Shown here in pieces: positions 10,131-23,100 of a DNA stretch of 64,000 bases. A program made the position numbers and the translations under genes. The notes below the pieces were generated by a model, which worked only from the letters and a program-made list of their open reading frames with translations, had not been told where the DNA came from and did not search any database. This stretch comes from Brachycybe producta (Eukaryota; Arthropoda; Diplopoda; Playtdesmida; Andrognathidae). The stretch is from the NCBI GenBank assembly GCA_036925085.1, contig JAUPFP010000003.1, forward strand, positions 8,060,442 through 8,124,441, given 5' to 3'. Position 1 is the stretch's first letter, and the number at the start of each line of letters is the position of its first letter.

Positions 10131-12589
10131 AGCCTAGCCTAGCTTAGCCTAGCCTAGCTTAGCCTAGCCTAGCCTAGCTTAGCCTAGCCTAGTCTAGCTT
10201 AGTCTAGCCTAGCCTAGCCTAGCCTAGCCTAGCCTAGCCTAGCTTAGCTTAGCCTAGCCTAGCCTAGCCTAGCCTAGCTTAGCTTAGCCTAGCTTAGCCT
10301 AGCCTAGCCTAGCCTAGCCTAGCCTAGCCTAGCTTAGCCTAGCCTAGCCTAGCCTAGCTTAGCCTAGCTTAGCCTAGCCTAGCCTAGCCTAGCTTAGCCT
10401 AGCCTAGCCTAGCCTAGCTTAGCCTAGCTTAGCCTAGCCTAACTTAGGATAGCCTAGCTTAGCCTAGCTTAGCCTAGCCTAGCTTAGCCTAGCTTAGCCT
10501 AGCATAGCCTAGCCTAGCCTAGCCTAGCTTAGCCTAGCCTAGCTTAGCCTAGCTTAGCTTAGCCTAGCTTAGCCTAGCCTAGCTTAGCCTAGCTTAGCCT
10601 AGCTTAGCCTAGCCTAGCCTAGCCTAGCCTAGCTTAGCCTAGCCTAGCCTAGCTTAGCCTAGCCTAGCTTAGCCTAGCTTAGCCAAGCCTAGCCTAGCCT
10701 AGCCTAGCTTAGCCTAGCCTAGCTTAGCTTAGCCTAGCTTAGCCTAGCCTAGCCTAGCCTAGCCTAGCTTAGCCTAGCCTAGCTTAGCCTAGCTTAGCCT
10801 AGCCTAACTTAGGATAGCCTAGCTTAGCCTAGCCTAGCTTAGCCTAGCTTAGCCTAGCTTAGCCTAGCTTAGCCTAGCCTAGCCTAGCCTAGCCTAGCTT
10901 AGCCTAGCCTAGCCTAGCTTAGCTTAGCCTAGCTTAGCCTAGCCTAGCCTAGCCTAGCCTAGCCTAGCTTAGCCTAGCCTAGCCTAGCCTAGCTTAGCCT
11001 AGCTTAGCCTAGCCTAGCCTAGCCTAGCCTAGCTTAGCCTAGCCTAGCCTAGCCTAGCTTAGCCTAGCTTAGCCTAGCCTAACTTAGGATAGCCTAGCTT
11101 AGCCTAGCTTAGCCTAGCCTAGCTTAGCCTAGCTTAGCCTAGCTTAGCCTAGCCTAGCCTAGCCTAGCCTAGCCTAGCCTAGCCTAGCTTAGCTTAGCTT
11201 AGCTTAGCCTAGCTTAGCCTAGCCTAGCTTAGCCTAGCTTAGCCTAGCCTAGCCTAGCCTAGCCTAGCTTAGCCTAGCCTAGCCTAGCTTAGCCTAGCTT
11301 AGCTTAGCCTAGCTTAGCCAAGCCTAGCCTAGCCTAGCCTAGCTTAGCCTAGCCTAGCTTAGCTTAGCCTAGCTTAGCCTAGCCTAGCCTAGCCTAGCCT
11401 AGCCTAGCTTAGCCTAGCTTAGCCTAGCCTAACTTAGGATAGCCTAGCTTAGCCTAGCCTAGCTTAGCCTAGCTTAGCCTAGCTTAGCCTAGCTTAGCCT
11501 AGCCTAGCTTAGCCTAGCTTAGCCTAGCTTAGCCTAGCATAGCCTAGCCTAGCCTAGCCTAGCCTAGCCTAGCTTAGCCTAGCCTAGCTTAGTCTAGCCT
11601 AGCCTAGCCTAGCCTAGCCTAGCCTAGCCTAGCTTAGCCTAGCCTAGGTTAGCCCAGCCTAGCCTAGCTTAACCTAGCTTAGCCTAGCTTAGCCTAGCCT
11701 AGCTTAGGATAGCCTAGCTTAGCCTAGCCTAGCCTAGCTTAGCCTAGCCTAGCCTAGCTTAGCCTAGCCTAGCTTAGCCTAGCTTAGCCTAGCTTAGCCT
11801 AGCCTAGTCTAGCCTAGCCTAGCCTAGCCTAGCTTAGTCTAGCCTAGCCTAGCCTAGCCTAGCCTAGCCTAGCTTAGCCTAGCCTAGCTTAGTCTAGCCT
11901 AGCCTAGCCTAGCTTAGCTTAGCCTAGCCTAGCCTAGCCTAGCCTAGCCTAGCCTAGCTTAGCCTAGCCTAGCTTAGCCTCGCCTAGCCTAGCCTAGCCT
12001 AGTTTAGCCTAGCCTAGCTTAGCCTAGCCTCGCTTAGCCTAGCCTAGCTTAGCCTAGCTTATCCTGGCTTAGCCTAGCCTAGCTTAGCCTAGCTTAGCCT
12101 AGCCTAGCCTAGCCTAGCCTAGCTTAGCCTAGCCTAGCTTAGCCTAGCCTAACTTAGCCTAGCTTAGCCAAGCCTAGCTTAGCCTAGCCTAGCTTAGCCT
12201 AGCCTAGCTTAGCCTAGCTTAGCCTAGCCTAGTCTAGCCTAGCCTAGTCTAGCCTAGCCTAGCCTAGCTTAGCCTAGCTTAGCCTAGCTTAGCCTAGCCT
12301 AGTCTAGCTTAGTCTAGCCTAGCCTAGCCTAGCCTAGCTTAGCCTAGCCTAGCTTAGTCTAGCCTAGCCTAGCCTAGCCTAGCCTAGCCTAGCCTAGCCT
12401 AGCCTAGCCTAGCTTAGCTTAGTCTAGCTTAGCCTAGCATAGCCTAGCCTAGCCTAGCCTAGCCTAGCTTAGCCTAGCCTAGCCTAGCCTAGCCTAGCCT
12501 AGCTTAGCCTAGCTTAGCCTAGCTTAGCCTAGCCTAGCCTAGCCTAGCTTAGCCTAGCCTAGCCTAGCCTAGCTTAGCCTAGCTTAGCC

Positions 12590-14065
12590 TAGCCTAACTT
12601 AGGATAGCCTAGCTTAGCCTAGCTTAGCCTAGCCTAGCTTAGCCTAGCTTAGCCTAGCTTAGCCTAGCCTAGCCTAGCCTAGCCTAGCCTAGCTTAGCCT
12701 AGCCTAGCTTAGCCTAGCTTAGCTTAGCCTAGCTTAGCCTAGCCTAGCTTAGCCTAGCTTAGCCTAGCCTAGCCTAGCCTAGCCTAGCCTAGCCTAGCCT
12801 AGCCTAGCTTAGCCTAGCCTAGCTTAGCCTAGCTTAGCCAAGCCTAGCCTAGCCTAGCCTAGCTTAGCCTAGCCTAGCTTAGCTTAGCCTAGCTTAGCCT
12901 AGCCTAGCCTAGCTTAGCCTAGCTTAGCCTAGCCTAACTTAGGATAGCCTAGCTTAGCCTAGCCTAGCTTAGCCTAGCTTAGCCTAGCTTAGCCTAGCTT
13001 AGCCTAGCCTAGCCTAGCCTAGCCTAGCCTAGCTTAGCCTAGCCTAGCCTAGCTTAGCTTAGCCTAGCTTAGCCTAGCCTAGCCTAGCCTAGCCTAGCCT
13101 AGCTTAGCCTAGCCTAGCCTAGCTTAGCTTAGTCTAGCTTAGCCTAGCATAGCCTAGCCTAGCCTAGCCTAGCCTAGCTTAGCCTAGCCTAGCCTAGCCT
13201 AGCTTAGCCTAGCTTAGCCTAGCCTAGCCTAGCCTAGCTTAGCCTAGCCTAGCCTAGCCTAGCTTAGCCTAGCTTAGCCTAGCCTAACTTAGGATAGCCT
13301 AGCTTAGCCTAGCTTAGCCTAGCCTAGCTTAGCCTAGCTTAGCCTAGCTTAGCCTAGCATAGCCTAGCCTAGCCTAGCCTAGCTTAGCCTAGCCTAGCTT
13401 AGCCTAGCTTAGCTTAGCCTAGCTTAGCCTAGCCTAGCTTAGCCTAGCTTAGCCTAGCCTAGCCTAGCCTAGCCTAGCCTAGCCTAGCCTAGCCTAGCTT
13501 AGCCTAGCCTAGCTTAGCCTAGCTTAGCCAAGCCTAGCCTAGCCTAGCCTAGCTTAGCCTAGCCTAGCTTAGCTTAGCCTAGCTTAGCCTAGCCTAGCCT
13601 AGCTTAGCCTAGCTTAGCCTAGCCTAACTTAGGATAGCCTAGCTTAGCCTAGCCTAGCTTAGCCTAGCTTAGCCTAGCTTAGCCTAGCTTAGCCTAGCCT
13701 AGCCTAGCCTAGCCTAGCCTAGCTTAGCCTAGCCTAGCCTAGCTTAGCTTAGCCTAGCTTAGCCTAGCCTAGCCTAGCCTAGCCTAGCCTAGCCTAGCTT
13801 AGCCTAGCCTAGCCTAGCCTAGCTTAGCCTAGCTTAGCTTAGCCTAGCTTAGCCTAGCCTAGCTTAGCCTAGCTTAGCCTAGCCTAGCCTAGCCTAGCCT
13901 AGCTTAGCCTAGCCTAGCCTAGCTTAGCCTAGCCTAGCTTAGCCTAGCTTAGCCAAGCCTAGCCTAGCCTAGCCTAGCTTAGCCTAGCCTAGCTTAGCTT
14001 AGCCTAGCTTAGCCTAGCCTAGCCTAGCCTAGATTAGCTTAGCCTAGCTTAGCCTAGCCTAACTT
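12590..14065 (+). repeat. Higher-order repeat, period about 340-350 bp
   Basis: The AACTT-AGGAT doublet occurs at 12596, 12936, 13286 and 13626, then 14061: spacings 340, 350, 340 and 435. The same series recurs at 24031, 24371, 24721, 25051 and 25486 (340, 350, 330, 435), and partly at 18031, 18371 and 18716. This is a base-level higher-order unit of the satellite. Confidence 0.8.
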
Positions 14066-14199
14066 AGGATAGCCTAGCTTAGCCTAGCCTAGCTTAGCCT
14101 AGCTTAGCCTAGCTTAGCCTAGCTTAGCCTAGCCTAGCTTAGCCTAGCTTAGCCTAGCTTAGCCTAGCTTAGCCTAGCTTAGCCTAGCATAGCCTAGCC

Positions 14200-17100
14200 T
14201 AGCCTAGCTTAGCCTAGCCTAGCTTAGTCTAGCCTAGCCTAGCCTAGCCTAGCCTAGCCTAGCTTAGCCTAGCCTAGGTTAGCCCAGCCTAGCCTAGCCT
14301 AGCTTAGCCTAGCTTAGCCTAGCTTAGCCTAGCCTAGCTTAGGATAGCCTAGCTTAGCCTAGCCTAGCCTAGCTTAGCCTAGCCTAGCTTAGCCTAGCTT
14401 AGCCTAGCTTAGCCTAGCCTAGTCTAGCCTAGCCTAGCCTAGCCTAGCTTAGCCTAGCCTAGCTTAGTCTAGCCTAGCCTAGCCTAGCTTAGCCTAGCCT
14501 AGCTTAGTCTAGCCTAGCCTAGCCTAGCTTAGCCTAGCCTAGCTTAGTCTAGCCTAGCCTAGCCTAGCCTAGCCTAGCTTAGCCTAGCCTAGCTTAGTCT
14601 AGCCTAGCCTAGCCTAGCTTAGCCTAGCCTAGCTTAGCCTAGCTTAGCCTAGCCTAGCCTAGCCTAGCTTAACCTAGCTTAGCCTAGCCTAACTTAGGAT
14701 AGCCTAGCTTAGCCTAGCCTAGCTTAGCCTAGCTTAGCCTAGCCTAGCTTAGCCTAGCTTAGCCTAGCTTAGCCTAGCATAGCCTAGCCTAGCTTAGCCT
14801 AGCCTAGCTTAGTCTAGCCTAGCCTAGCCTAGCCTAGCATAGCTTAGCCTAGCCTAGCCTAGCCTTTCCTAGCTTAGCCTAGCCTAGCTTAGCCTAGCCT
14901 AGCTTAGCCTAGCCTAGCCTAGCTTAGAATAGCTTAGTCTAGCCTAGCCTAGCTTAGCCTAGCCTAGCCTAGCCTAGCCTAGCCTAGCTTAGCCTAGCCT
15001 AGCCTAGCCTAGTCTAGCCTAGCCTAGCCTAGCCTAGTCTAGCCTAGCCTAGTCTAGCCTAGCCTAGCCTAGCCTAGCCTAGCTTAGCCTAGCCTAGCTT
15101 AGCCTAGCCTAGCTTAGAATAGCCTAGCTTAGCCTAGCCTAGCTTAGCCTAGCCTAGTGTAGCCTAGTCTAGCCTAGCCTAGCCTAGCTTAGCCTAGCCT
15201 AGCTTAGCCTAGCCTAGCCTAGCCTAGCCTAGCCTAGCCTAGCTTAGCCTAGCCTAGCTTAGCCTAGCCTAGCTTAGAATAGCCTAGCTTAGCCTAGCCT
15301 AGCTTAGCCTAGCCTAGCTTAGCCTAGCCTAGCTTAGCCTAGCCTAGTCTAGCCTAGTCTAGCCTAGCCTAGCCTAGCTTAGCCTAGCCTAGCTTAGCCT
15401 AGCCTAGCTTAGCCTAGCCTAGCCTAGCTTAGCCTAGCTTAGTCTAGCCTAGCCTAGCTTAGCCTAGCCTAGTCTAGCCTAGCCTAGCCTAGCTTAGCCT
15501 AGCCTAGCTTAGCCTAGCCTAGCCTAGCCTAGCCTAGCTTAGCCTAGCCTAGCTTAGCCTAGCCTAGCTTAGAATAGCCTAGCTTAGCCTAGCCTAGCTT
15601 AGCCTAGCCTAGCTTAGCCTAGCCTAGCTTAGCCTAGCCTAGTCTAGCCTAGCCTAGCCTAGCTTAGCCTAGCCTAGCTTAGCCTAGCTTAGCCTAGCCT
15701 AGCTTAGCCTAGCCTAGCTTAGCCTAGCCTAGCCTAGCTTAGCCTAGCTTAGTCTAGCCTAGCCTAGCCTAGCCTAGCCTAGCCTAGCCTAGCCTAGCCT
15801 AGCTTAGCCTAGCCTAGCCTAGTCTAGCCTAGCCTAGCGTAGTCTAGCCTAGCCTAGTCTAACCTAGCTTAGCCTAGCCTAGCTTAGAATAGCCTAGCTT
15901 AGCCTAGCCTAGCTTAGCCTAGCCTAGCTTAGCCTAGCCTAGCTTAGCCTAGCCTAGTCTAGCCTAGCCTAGCCTAGCCTAGCTTAGCCTAGCCTAGCTT
16001 AGCCTAGCCTAGCTTAGCCTAGCCTAGCCTAGCTTAGCCTAGCTTAGTCTAGCCTAGCCTAGCCTAGCTTAGCCTAGCCTAGCCTAGCCTAGTCTAGCCT
16101 AGCCTAGCCTAGCTTAGAATAGCCTAGCTTAGCCTAGCCTAGCCTAGCTTAGCCTAGCCTAGCCTAGTCTAGCCTAGCCTAGCCTAGCTTAGAATAGCCT
16201 AGCTTAGCCTAGCCTAGCCTAGCTTAGCCTAGCCTAGCCTAGAATAGCCTAGCCTAGCCTAGCCTAGCCTAGCTTAGCCTAGCTTAGCCTAGCCTAGCCT
16301 AGCCTAACTTAGCCTAGCCTAGCCTAGCCTAGCTTAGAATAGCCTAGCTTAGCCTAGCCTAGCTTAGCCTAGCTTAGCCTAGCCTAGCCTAGCCTAGCCT
16401 AGTCTAGCCTAGCCTAGCCTAGCTTAGAATAGCCTAGCTTAGCCTAGCCTAGCCTAGCCTAGCCTAGCATAGCCTAGCCTAGCCTAGCCTAGCTTAGCCT
16501 AGCCTAGCCTAGCCTAGCTTAGCCTAGCCAAGCTTAGCCTAGCTTAGCCTAGCCTAGCTTAGAATAGCCTAGCTTAGCCTAGCCTAGCTTAGCCTAGCAT
16601 AGCTTAGCTTAGCCTAGCTTAGCCTAGCTTAGCCTAGCTTAGCCTAGCCTAGCTTAGTCTAGCCTAACCTAGCCTAGCCTAGCCTAGCTTAGCCTAGCCT
16701 AGCCTAGAATAGCCTAGCCTAGCCTAGCCTAGCCTAGCTTAGCCTAGCCTAGCCTAACTTAGCCTAGCCTAGCCTAGCTTAGAATAGCCTAGCTTAGCCT
16801 AGCCTAGCTTAGCTTAGCCTAGCTTAGCCTAGCCTAGCCTAGCCTAGCCTAGCCTAGCTTAGCCTAGCTTAGCCTAGCCTAACTTAGGATAGCCTAGCTT
16901 AGCCTAGCCTAGCTTAGCCTAGCTTAGCCTAGCTTAGCCTAGCTTAGCCTAGCCTAGCTTAGCCTAGCTTAGCCTAGCTTAGCCTAGCATAGCCTAGCCT
17001 AGCCTAGCCTAGCCTAGCCTAGCTTAGCCTAGCCTAGCTTAGTCTAGCCTAGCCTAGCCTAGCCTAGCCTAGCCTAGCTTAGCCTAGCCTAGGTTAGCCC

Positions 17101-20100
17101 AGCCTAGCCTAGCTTAACCTAGCTTAGCCTAGCTTAGCCTAGCCTAGCTTAGGATAGCCTAGCTTAGCCTAGCCTAGCCTAGCTTAGCCTAGCCTAGCCT
17201 AGCTTAGCCTAGCCTAGCTTAGCCTAGCTTAGCCTAGCTTAGCCTAGCCTAGTCTAGCCTAGCCTAGCCTAGCCTAGCTTAGTCTAGCCTAGCCTAGCCT
17301 AGCCTAGCCTAGCCTAGCTTAGCCTAGCCTAGCTTAGTCTAGCCTAGCCTAGCCTAGCTTAGCTTAGCCTAGCCTAGCCTAGCCTAGCCTAGCCTAGCCT
17401 AGCTTAGCCTAGCCTAGCTTAGCCTCGCCTAGCCTAGCCTAGCCTAGTTTAGCCTAGCCTAGCTTAGCCTAGCCTCGCTTAGCCTAGCCTAGCTTAGCCT
17501 AGCTTATCCTGGCTTAGCCTAGCCTAGCTTAGCCTAGCTTAGCCTAGCCTAGCCTAGCCTAGCCTAGCTTAGCCTAGCCTAGCTTAGCCTAGCCTAACTT
17601 AGCCTAGCTTAGCCAAGCCTAGCTTAGCCTAGCCTAGCTTAGCCTAGCCTAGCTTAGCCTAGCTTAGCCTAGCCTAGTCTAGCCTAGCCTAGTCTAGCCT
17701 AGCCTAGCCTAGCTTAGCCTAGCTTAGCCTAGCTTAGCCTAGCCTAGTCTAGCTTAGTCTAGCCTAGCCTAGCCTAGCCTAGCTTAGCCTAGCCTAGCTT
17801 AGTCTAGCCTAGCCTAGCCTAGCCTAGCCTAGCCTAGCCTAGCCTAGCCTAGCCTAGCTTAGCTTAGTCTAGCTTAGCCTAGCATAGCCTAGCCTAGCCT
17901 AGCCTAGCCTAGCTTAGCCTAGCCTAGCCTAGCCTAGCTTAGCCTAGCTTAGCCTAGCTTAGCCTAGCCTAGCCTAGCCTAGCTTAGCCTAGCCTAGCCT
18001 AGCCTAGCTTAGCCTAGCTTAGCCTAGCCTAACTTAGGATAGCCTAGCTTAGCCTAGCTTAGCCTAGCCTAGCTTAGCCTAGCTTAGCCTAGCTTAGCCT
18101 AGCCTAGCCTAGCCTAGCCTAGCCTAGCTTAGCCTAGCCTAGCTTAGCCTAGCTTAGCTTAGCCTAGCTTAGCCTAGCCTAGCTTAGCCTAGCTTAGCCT
18201 AGCCTAGCCTAGCCTAGCCTAGCCTAGCCTAGCCTAGCCTAGCTTAGCCTAGCCTAGCTTAGCCTAGCTTAGCCAAGCCTAGCCTAGCCTAGCCTAGCTT
18301 AGCCTAGCCTAGCTTAGCTTAGCCTAGCTTAGCCTAGCCTAGCCTAGCTTAGCCTAGCTTAGCCTAGCCTAACTTAGGATAGCCTAGCTTAGCCTAGCCT
18401 AGCTTAGCCTAGCTTAGCCTAGCTTAGCCTAGCTTAGCCTAGCCTAGCCTAGCCTAGCCTAGCCTAGCTTAGCCTAGCCTAGCCTAGCTTAGCTTAGCCT
18501 AGCTTAGCCTAGCCTAGCCTAGCCTAGCCTAGCTTAGCCTAGCCTAGCCTAGCTTAGCTTAGTCTAGCTTAGCCTAGCATAGCCTAGCCTAGCCTAGCCT
18601 AGCCTAGCTTAGCCTAGCCTAGCCTAGCCTAGCTTAGCCTAGCTTAGCCTAGCCTAGCCTAGCCTAGCTTAGCCTAGCCTAGCCTAGCCTAGCTTAGCCT
18701 AGCTTAGCCTAGCCTAACTTAGGATAGCCTAACCTAGCCTAGCCTAGCCTAGCTTAGCCTAGCCTAGCCTAGAATAGCCTAGCCTAGCCTAGCCTAGCCT
18801 AGCTTAGCCTAGCCTAGCCTAACTTAGCCTAGCCTAGCCTAGCTTAGAATAGCCTAGCTTAGCCTAGCCTAGCTTAGCCTAGCTTAGCCTAGCCTAGCCT
18901 AGCCTAGCCTAGTCTAGCCTAGCCTAGCCTAGCTTAGAATAGCCTAGCTTAGCCTAGCCTAGCCTAGCCTAGCCTAGCATAGCCTAGCCTAGCCTAGCCT
19001 AGCTTAGCCTAGCCTAGCCTAGCCTAGCTTAGCCTAGCCAAGCTTAGCCTAGCTTAGCCTAGCCTAGCTTAGAATAGCCTAGCTTAGCCTAGCCTAGCTT
19101 AGCCTAGCATAGCTTAGCTTAGCCTAGCTTAGCCTAGCTTAGCCTAGCTTAGCCTAGCCTAGCCTAGCCTAGCTTAGCCTAGCTTAGCCTAGCTTAGCCT
19201 AGCATAGCCTAGCCTAGCCTAGCTTAGCCTAGCCAAGCTTAGCCTAGCTTAGCCTAGCCTAGCTTAGAATAGCCTAGCCTAGCCTAGCTTAGCCTAGCCT
19301 AGCTTAGCCTAGCTTAGCCTAGCCTAGCCTAGCTTAGCCTAGCCTAGCCTAGTCTAGCCTAGCCTAGCTTAGCCTAGCTTAGCCTAGCCTAGCTTAGCCT
19401 AGCCTAGCTTAGCCTAGCTTAGCCTAGCTTAGCCTAGCCTAGCCTAGCCTAGCCTAGCTTAGCCTAGCCTAGCCTAGCCTAGCTTAGCCTAGCCTAGCTT
19501 AGTCTAGCCTAACCTAGCCTAGCCTAGCCTAGCTTAGCCTAGCCTAGCCTAGCATAGCCTAGCTTAGCCTAGCCTAGCTTAGCCTAGCCTAGCTTAGCCT
19601 AGCTTAGCCTAACCTAGCCTAGCCTAGTCTAGCCTAGCCTAGCCTAGCTTAGAATAGCCTAGCTTAGCCTAGCATAGTCTAGCCTAGCCTAGCCTAGCTT
19701 AGAATAGCCTAGCTTAGCCTAGCCTAGCCTAGCTTAGCCTAGCCTAGCCTAGCCTAGCTTAGCTTAGCCTAGCCTAGCCTAGCCTAGCTTAGCCTAGCCT
19801 AGCTTAGAATAGCCTAGCCTAGCCTAGCTTAGCCTAGCCTAGCTTAGCCTAGCTTAGCCTAGCCTAGCCTAGCTTAGCCTAGCCTAGCCTAGTCTAGCCT
19901 AGCCTAGCTTAGCCTAGCTTAGCCTAGCCTAGCTTAGCCTAGCCTAGCTTAGCCTAGCTTAGCCTAGCTTAGCCTAGCCTAGCCTAGCCTAGCTTAGCCT
20001 AGCCTAGCCTAGCCTAGCTTAGCCTAGCCTAGCTTAGTCTAGCCTAACCTAGCCTAGCCTAGCCTAGCTTAGCCTAGCCTAGCCTAGCATAGCCTAGCTT

Positions 20101-23100
20101 AGCCTAGCCTAGCTTAGCCTAGCCTAGCTTAGCCTAGCTTAGCCTAACCTAGCCTAGCCTAGTCTAGCCTAGCCTAGCCTAGCTTAGAATAGCCTAGCTT
20201 AGCCTAGCATAGTCTAGCCTAGCCTAGCCTAGCTTAGAATAGCCTAGCTTAGCCTAGCCTAGCCTAGCTTAGCCTAGCCTAGCCTAGCCTAGCTTAGCTT
20301 AGCCTAGCCTAGCCTAGCCTAGTCTAGCCTAGCTTAGCCTAGCTTAGCCTAGCTTAGCCTAGCCTAGCTTAGGATAGCCTAGCTTAGCCTAGCCTAGCCT
20401 AGCTTAGCCTAGCCTAGCTTAGCCTAGCTTAGCCTAGCTTAGCCTAGCCTAGTCTAGCCTAGCCTAGCCTAGCCTAGCTTAGCCTAGCCTAGCTTAGTCT
20501 AGCCTAGCCTAGCCTAGCTTAGCCTAGCCTAGCTTAGTCTAGCCTAGCCTAGCCTAGCTTAGCCTAGCCTAGCTTAGTCTAGCCTAGCCTAGCCTAGCCT
20601 AGCCTAGCTTAGCCTAGCCTAGCTTAGTCTAGCCTAGCCTAGCCTAGCTTAGCCTAGCCTAGCTTAGCCTAGCTTAGCCTAGCCTAGCCTAGCCTAGCTT
20701 AACCTAGCTTAGCCTAGCCTAACTTAGGATAGCCTAGCTTAGCCTAGCCTAGCTTAGCCTAGCTTAGCCTAGCCTAGCTTAGCCTAGCTTAGCCTAGCTT
20801 AGCCTAGCATAGCCTAGCCTAGCTTAGCCTAGCCTAGCTTAGTCTAGCCTAGCCTAGCCTAGCCTAGCATAGCTTAGCCTAGCCTAGCCTAGCCTTTCCT
20901 AGCTTAGCCTAGCCTAGCTTAGCCTAGCCTAGCTTAGCCTAGCCTAGCCTAGCTTAGAATAGCTTAGTCTAGCCTAGCCTAGCTTAGCCTAGCCTAGCCT
21001 AGCCTAGCCTAGCCTAGCTTAGCCTAGCCTAGCCTAGCCTAGTCTAGCCTAGCCTAGCCTAGCCTAGTCTAGCCTAGCCTAGCCTAGCCTAGCCTAGCTT
21101 AGCCTAGCCTAGCTTAGCCTAGCCTAGCTTAGAATAGCCTAGCTTAGCCTAGCCTAGCTTAGCCTAGCCTAGTGTAGCCTAGTCTAGCCTAGCCTAGCCT
21201 AGCTTAGCCTAGCCTAGCTTAGCCTAGCCTAGCCTAGCCTAGCCTAGCCTAGCCTAGCTTAGCCTAGCCTAGCTTAGCCTAGCCTAGCTTAGAATAGCCT
21301 AGCTTAGCCTAGCCTAGCTTAGCCTAGCCTAGCTTAGCCTAGCCTAGCTTAGCCTAGCCTAGTCTAGCCTAGTCTAGCCTAGCCTAGCCTAGCTTAGCCT
21401 AGCCTAGCTTAGCCTAGCCTAGCTTAGCCTAGCCTAGCCTAGCTTAGCCTAGCTTAGTCTAGCCTAGCCTAGCTTAGCCTAGCCTAGTCTAGCCTAGCCT
21501 AGCCTAGCTTAGCCTAGCCTAGCTTAGCCTAGCCTAGCCTAGCCTAGCCTAGCTTAGCCTAGCCTAGCTTAGCCTAGCCTAGCTTAGAATAGCCTAGCTT
21601 AGCCTAGCCTAGCTTAGCCTAGCCTAGCTTAGCCTAGCCTAGCTTAGCCTAGCCTAGTCTAGCCTAGCCTAGCCTAGCTTAGCCTAGCCTAGCTTAGCCT
21701 AGCTTAGCCTAGCCTAGCTTAGCCTAGCCTAGCTTAGCCTAGCCTAGCCTAGCTTAGCCTAGCTTAGTCTAGCCTAGCCTAGCCTAGCCTAGCCTAGCCT
21801 AGCCTAGCCTAGCCTAGCTTAGCCTAGCCTAGCCTAGTCTAGCCTAGCCTAGCGTAGTCTAGCCTAGCCTAGTATAACCTAGCTTAGCCTAGCCTAGCTT
21901 AGAATAGCCTAGCTTAGCCTAGCCTAGCTTAGCCTAGCCTAGCTTAGCCTAGCCTAGCTTAGCCTAGCCTAGTCTAGCCTAGCCTAGCCTAGCCTAGCTT
22001 AGCCTAGCCTAGCTTAGCCTAGCCTAGCTTAGCCTAGCCTAGCCTAGCTTAGCCTAGCTTAGTCTAGCCTAGCCTAGCCTAGCTTAGCCTAGCCTAGCCT
22101 AGCCTAGTCTAGCCTAGCCTAGCTTAGCTTAGAATAGCCTAGCTTAGCCTAGCCTAGCCTAGCTTAGCCTAGCCTAGCCTAGTCTAGCCTAGCCTAGCCT
22201 AGCTTAGAATAGCCTAGCTTAGCCTAGCCTAGCCTAGCTTAGCCTAGCCTAGCCTAGAATAGCCTAGCCTAGCCTAGCCTAGCCTAGCTTAGCCTAGCTT
22301 AGCCTAGCCTAGCCTAGCCTAACTTAGCCTAGCCTAGCCTAGCCTAGCTTAGAATAGCCTAGCTTAGCCTAGCCTAGCTTAGCCTAGCTTAGCCTAGCCT
22401 AGCCTAGCCTAGCCTAGTCTAGCCTAGCCTAGCCTAGCTTAGAATAGCCTAGCTTAGCCTAGCCTAGCCTAGCCTAGCCTAGCATAGCCTAGCCTAGCCT
22501 AGCCTAGCTTAGCCTAGCCTAGCCTAGCCTAGCTTAGCCTAGCCAAGCTTAGCCTAGCTTAGCCTAGCCTAGCTTAGAATAGCCTAGCTTAGCCTAGCCT
22601 AGCTTAGCCTAGCATAGCTTAGCTTAGCCTAGCTTAGCCTAGCTTAGCCTAGCTTAGCCTAGCCTAGCTTAGTCTAGCCTAACCTAGCCTAGCCTAGCCT
22701 AGCTTAGCCTAGCCTAGCCTAGAATAGCCTAGCCTAGCCTAGCCTAGCCTAGCTTAGCCTAGCCTAGCCTAACTTAGCCTAGCCTAGCCTAGCTTAGAAT
22801 AGCCTAGCTTAGCCTAGCCTAGCTTAGCTTAGCCTAGCTTAGCCTAGCCTAGCCTAGCCTAGCCTAGCCTAGCTTAGCCTAGCTTAGCCTAGCCTAACTT
22901 AGGATAGCCTAGCTTAGCCTAGCCTAGCTTAGCCTAGCTTAGCCTAGCTTAGCCTAGCTTAGCCTAGCCTAGCTTAGCCTAGCTTAGCCTAGCTTAGCCT
23001 AGCATAGCCTAGCCTAGCCTAGCCTAGCCTAGCCTAGCTTAGCCTAGCCTAGCTTAGTCTAGCCTAGCCTAGCCTAGCCTAGCCTAGCCTAGCCTAGCTT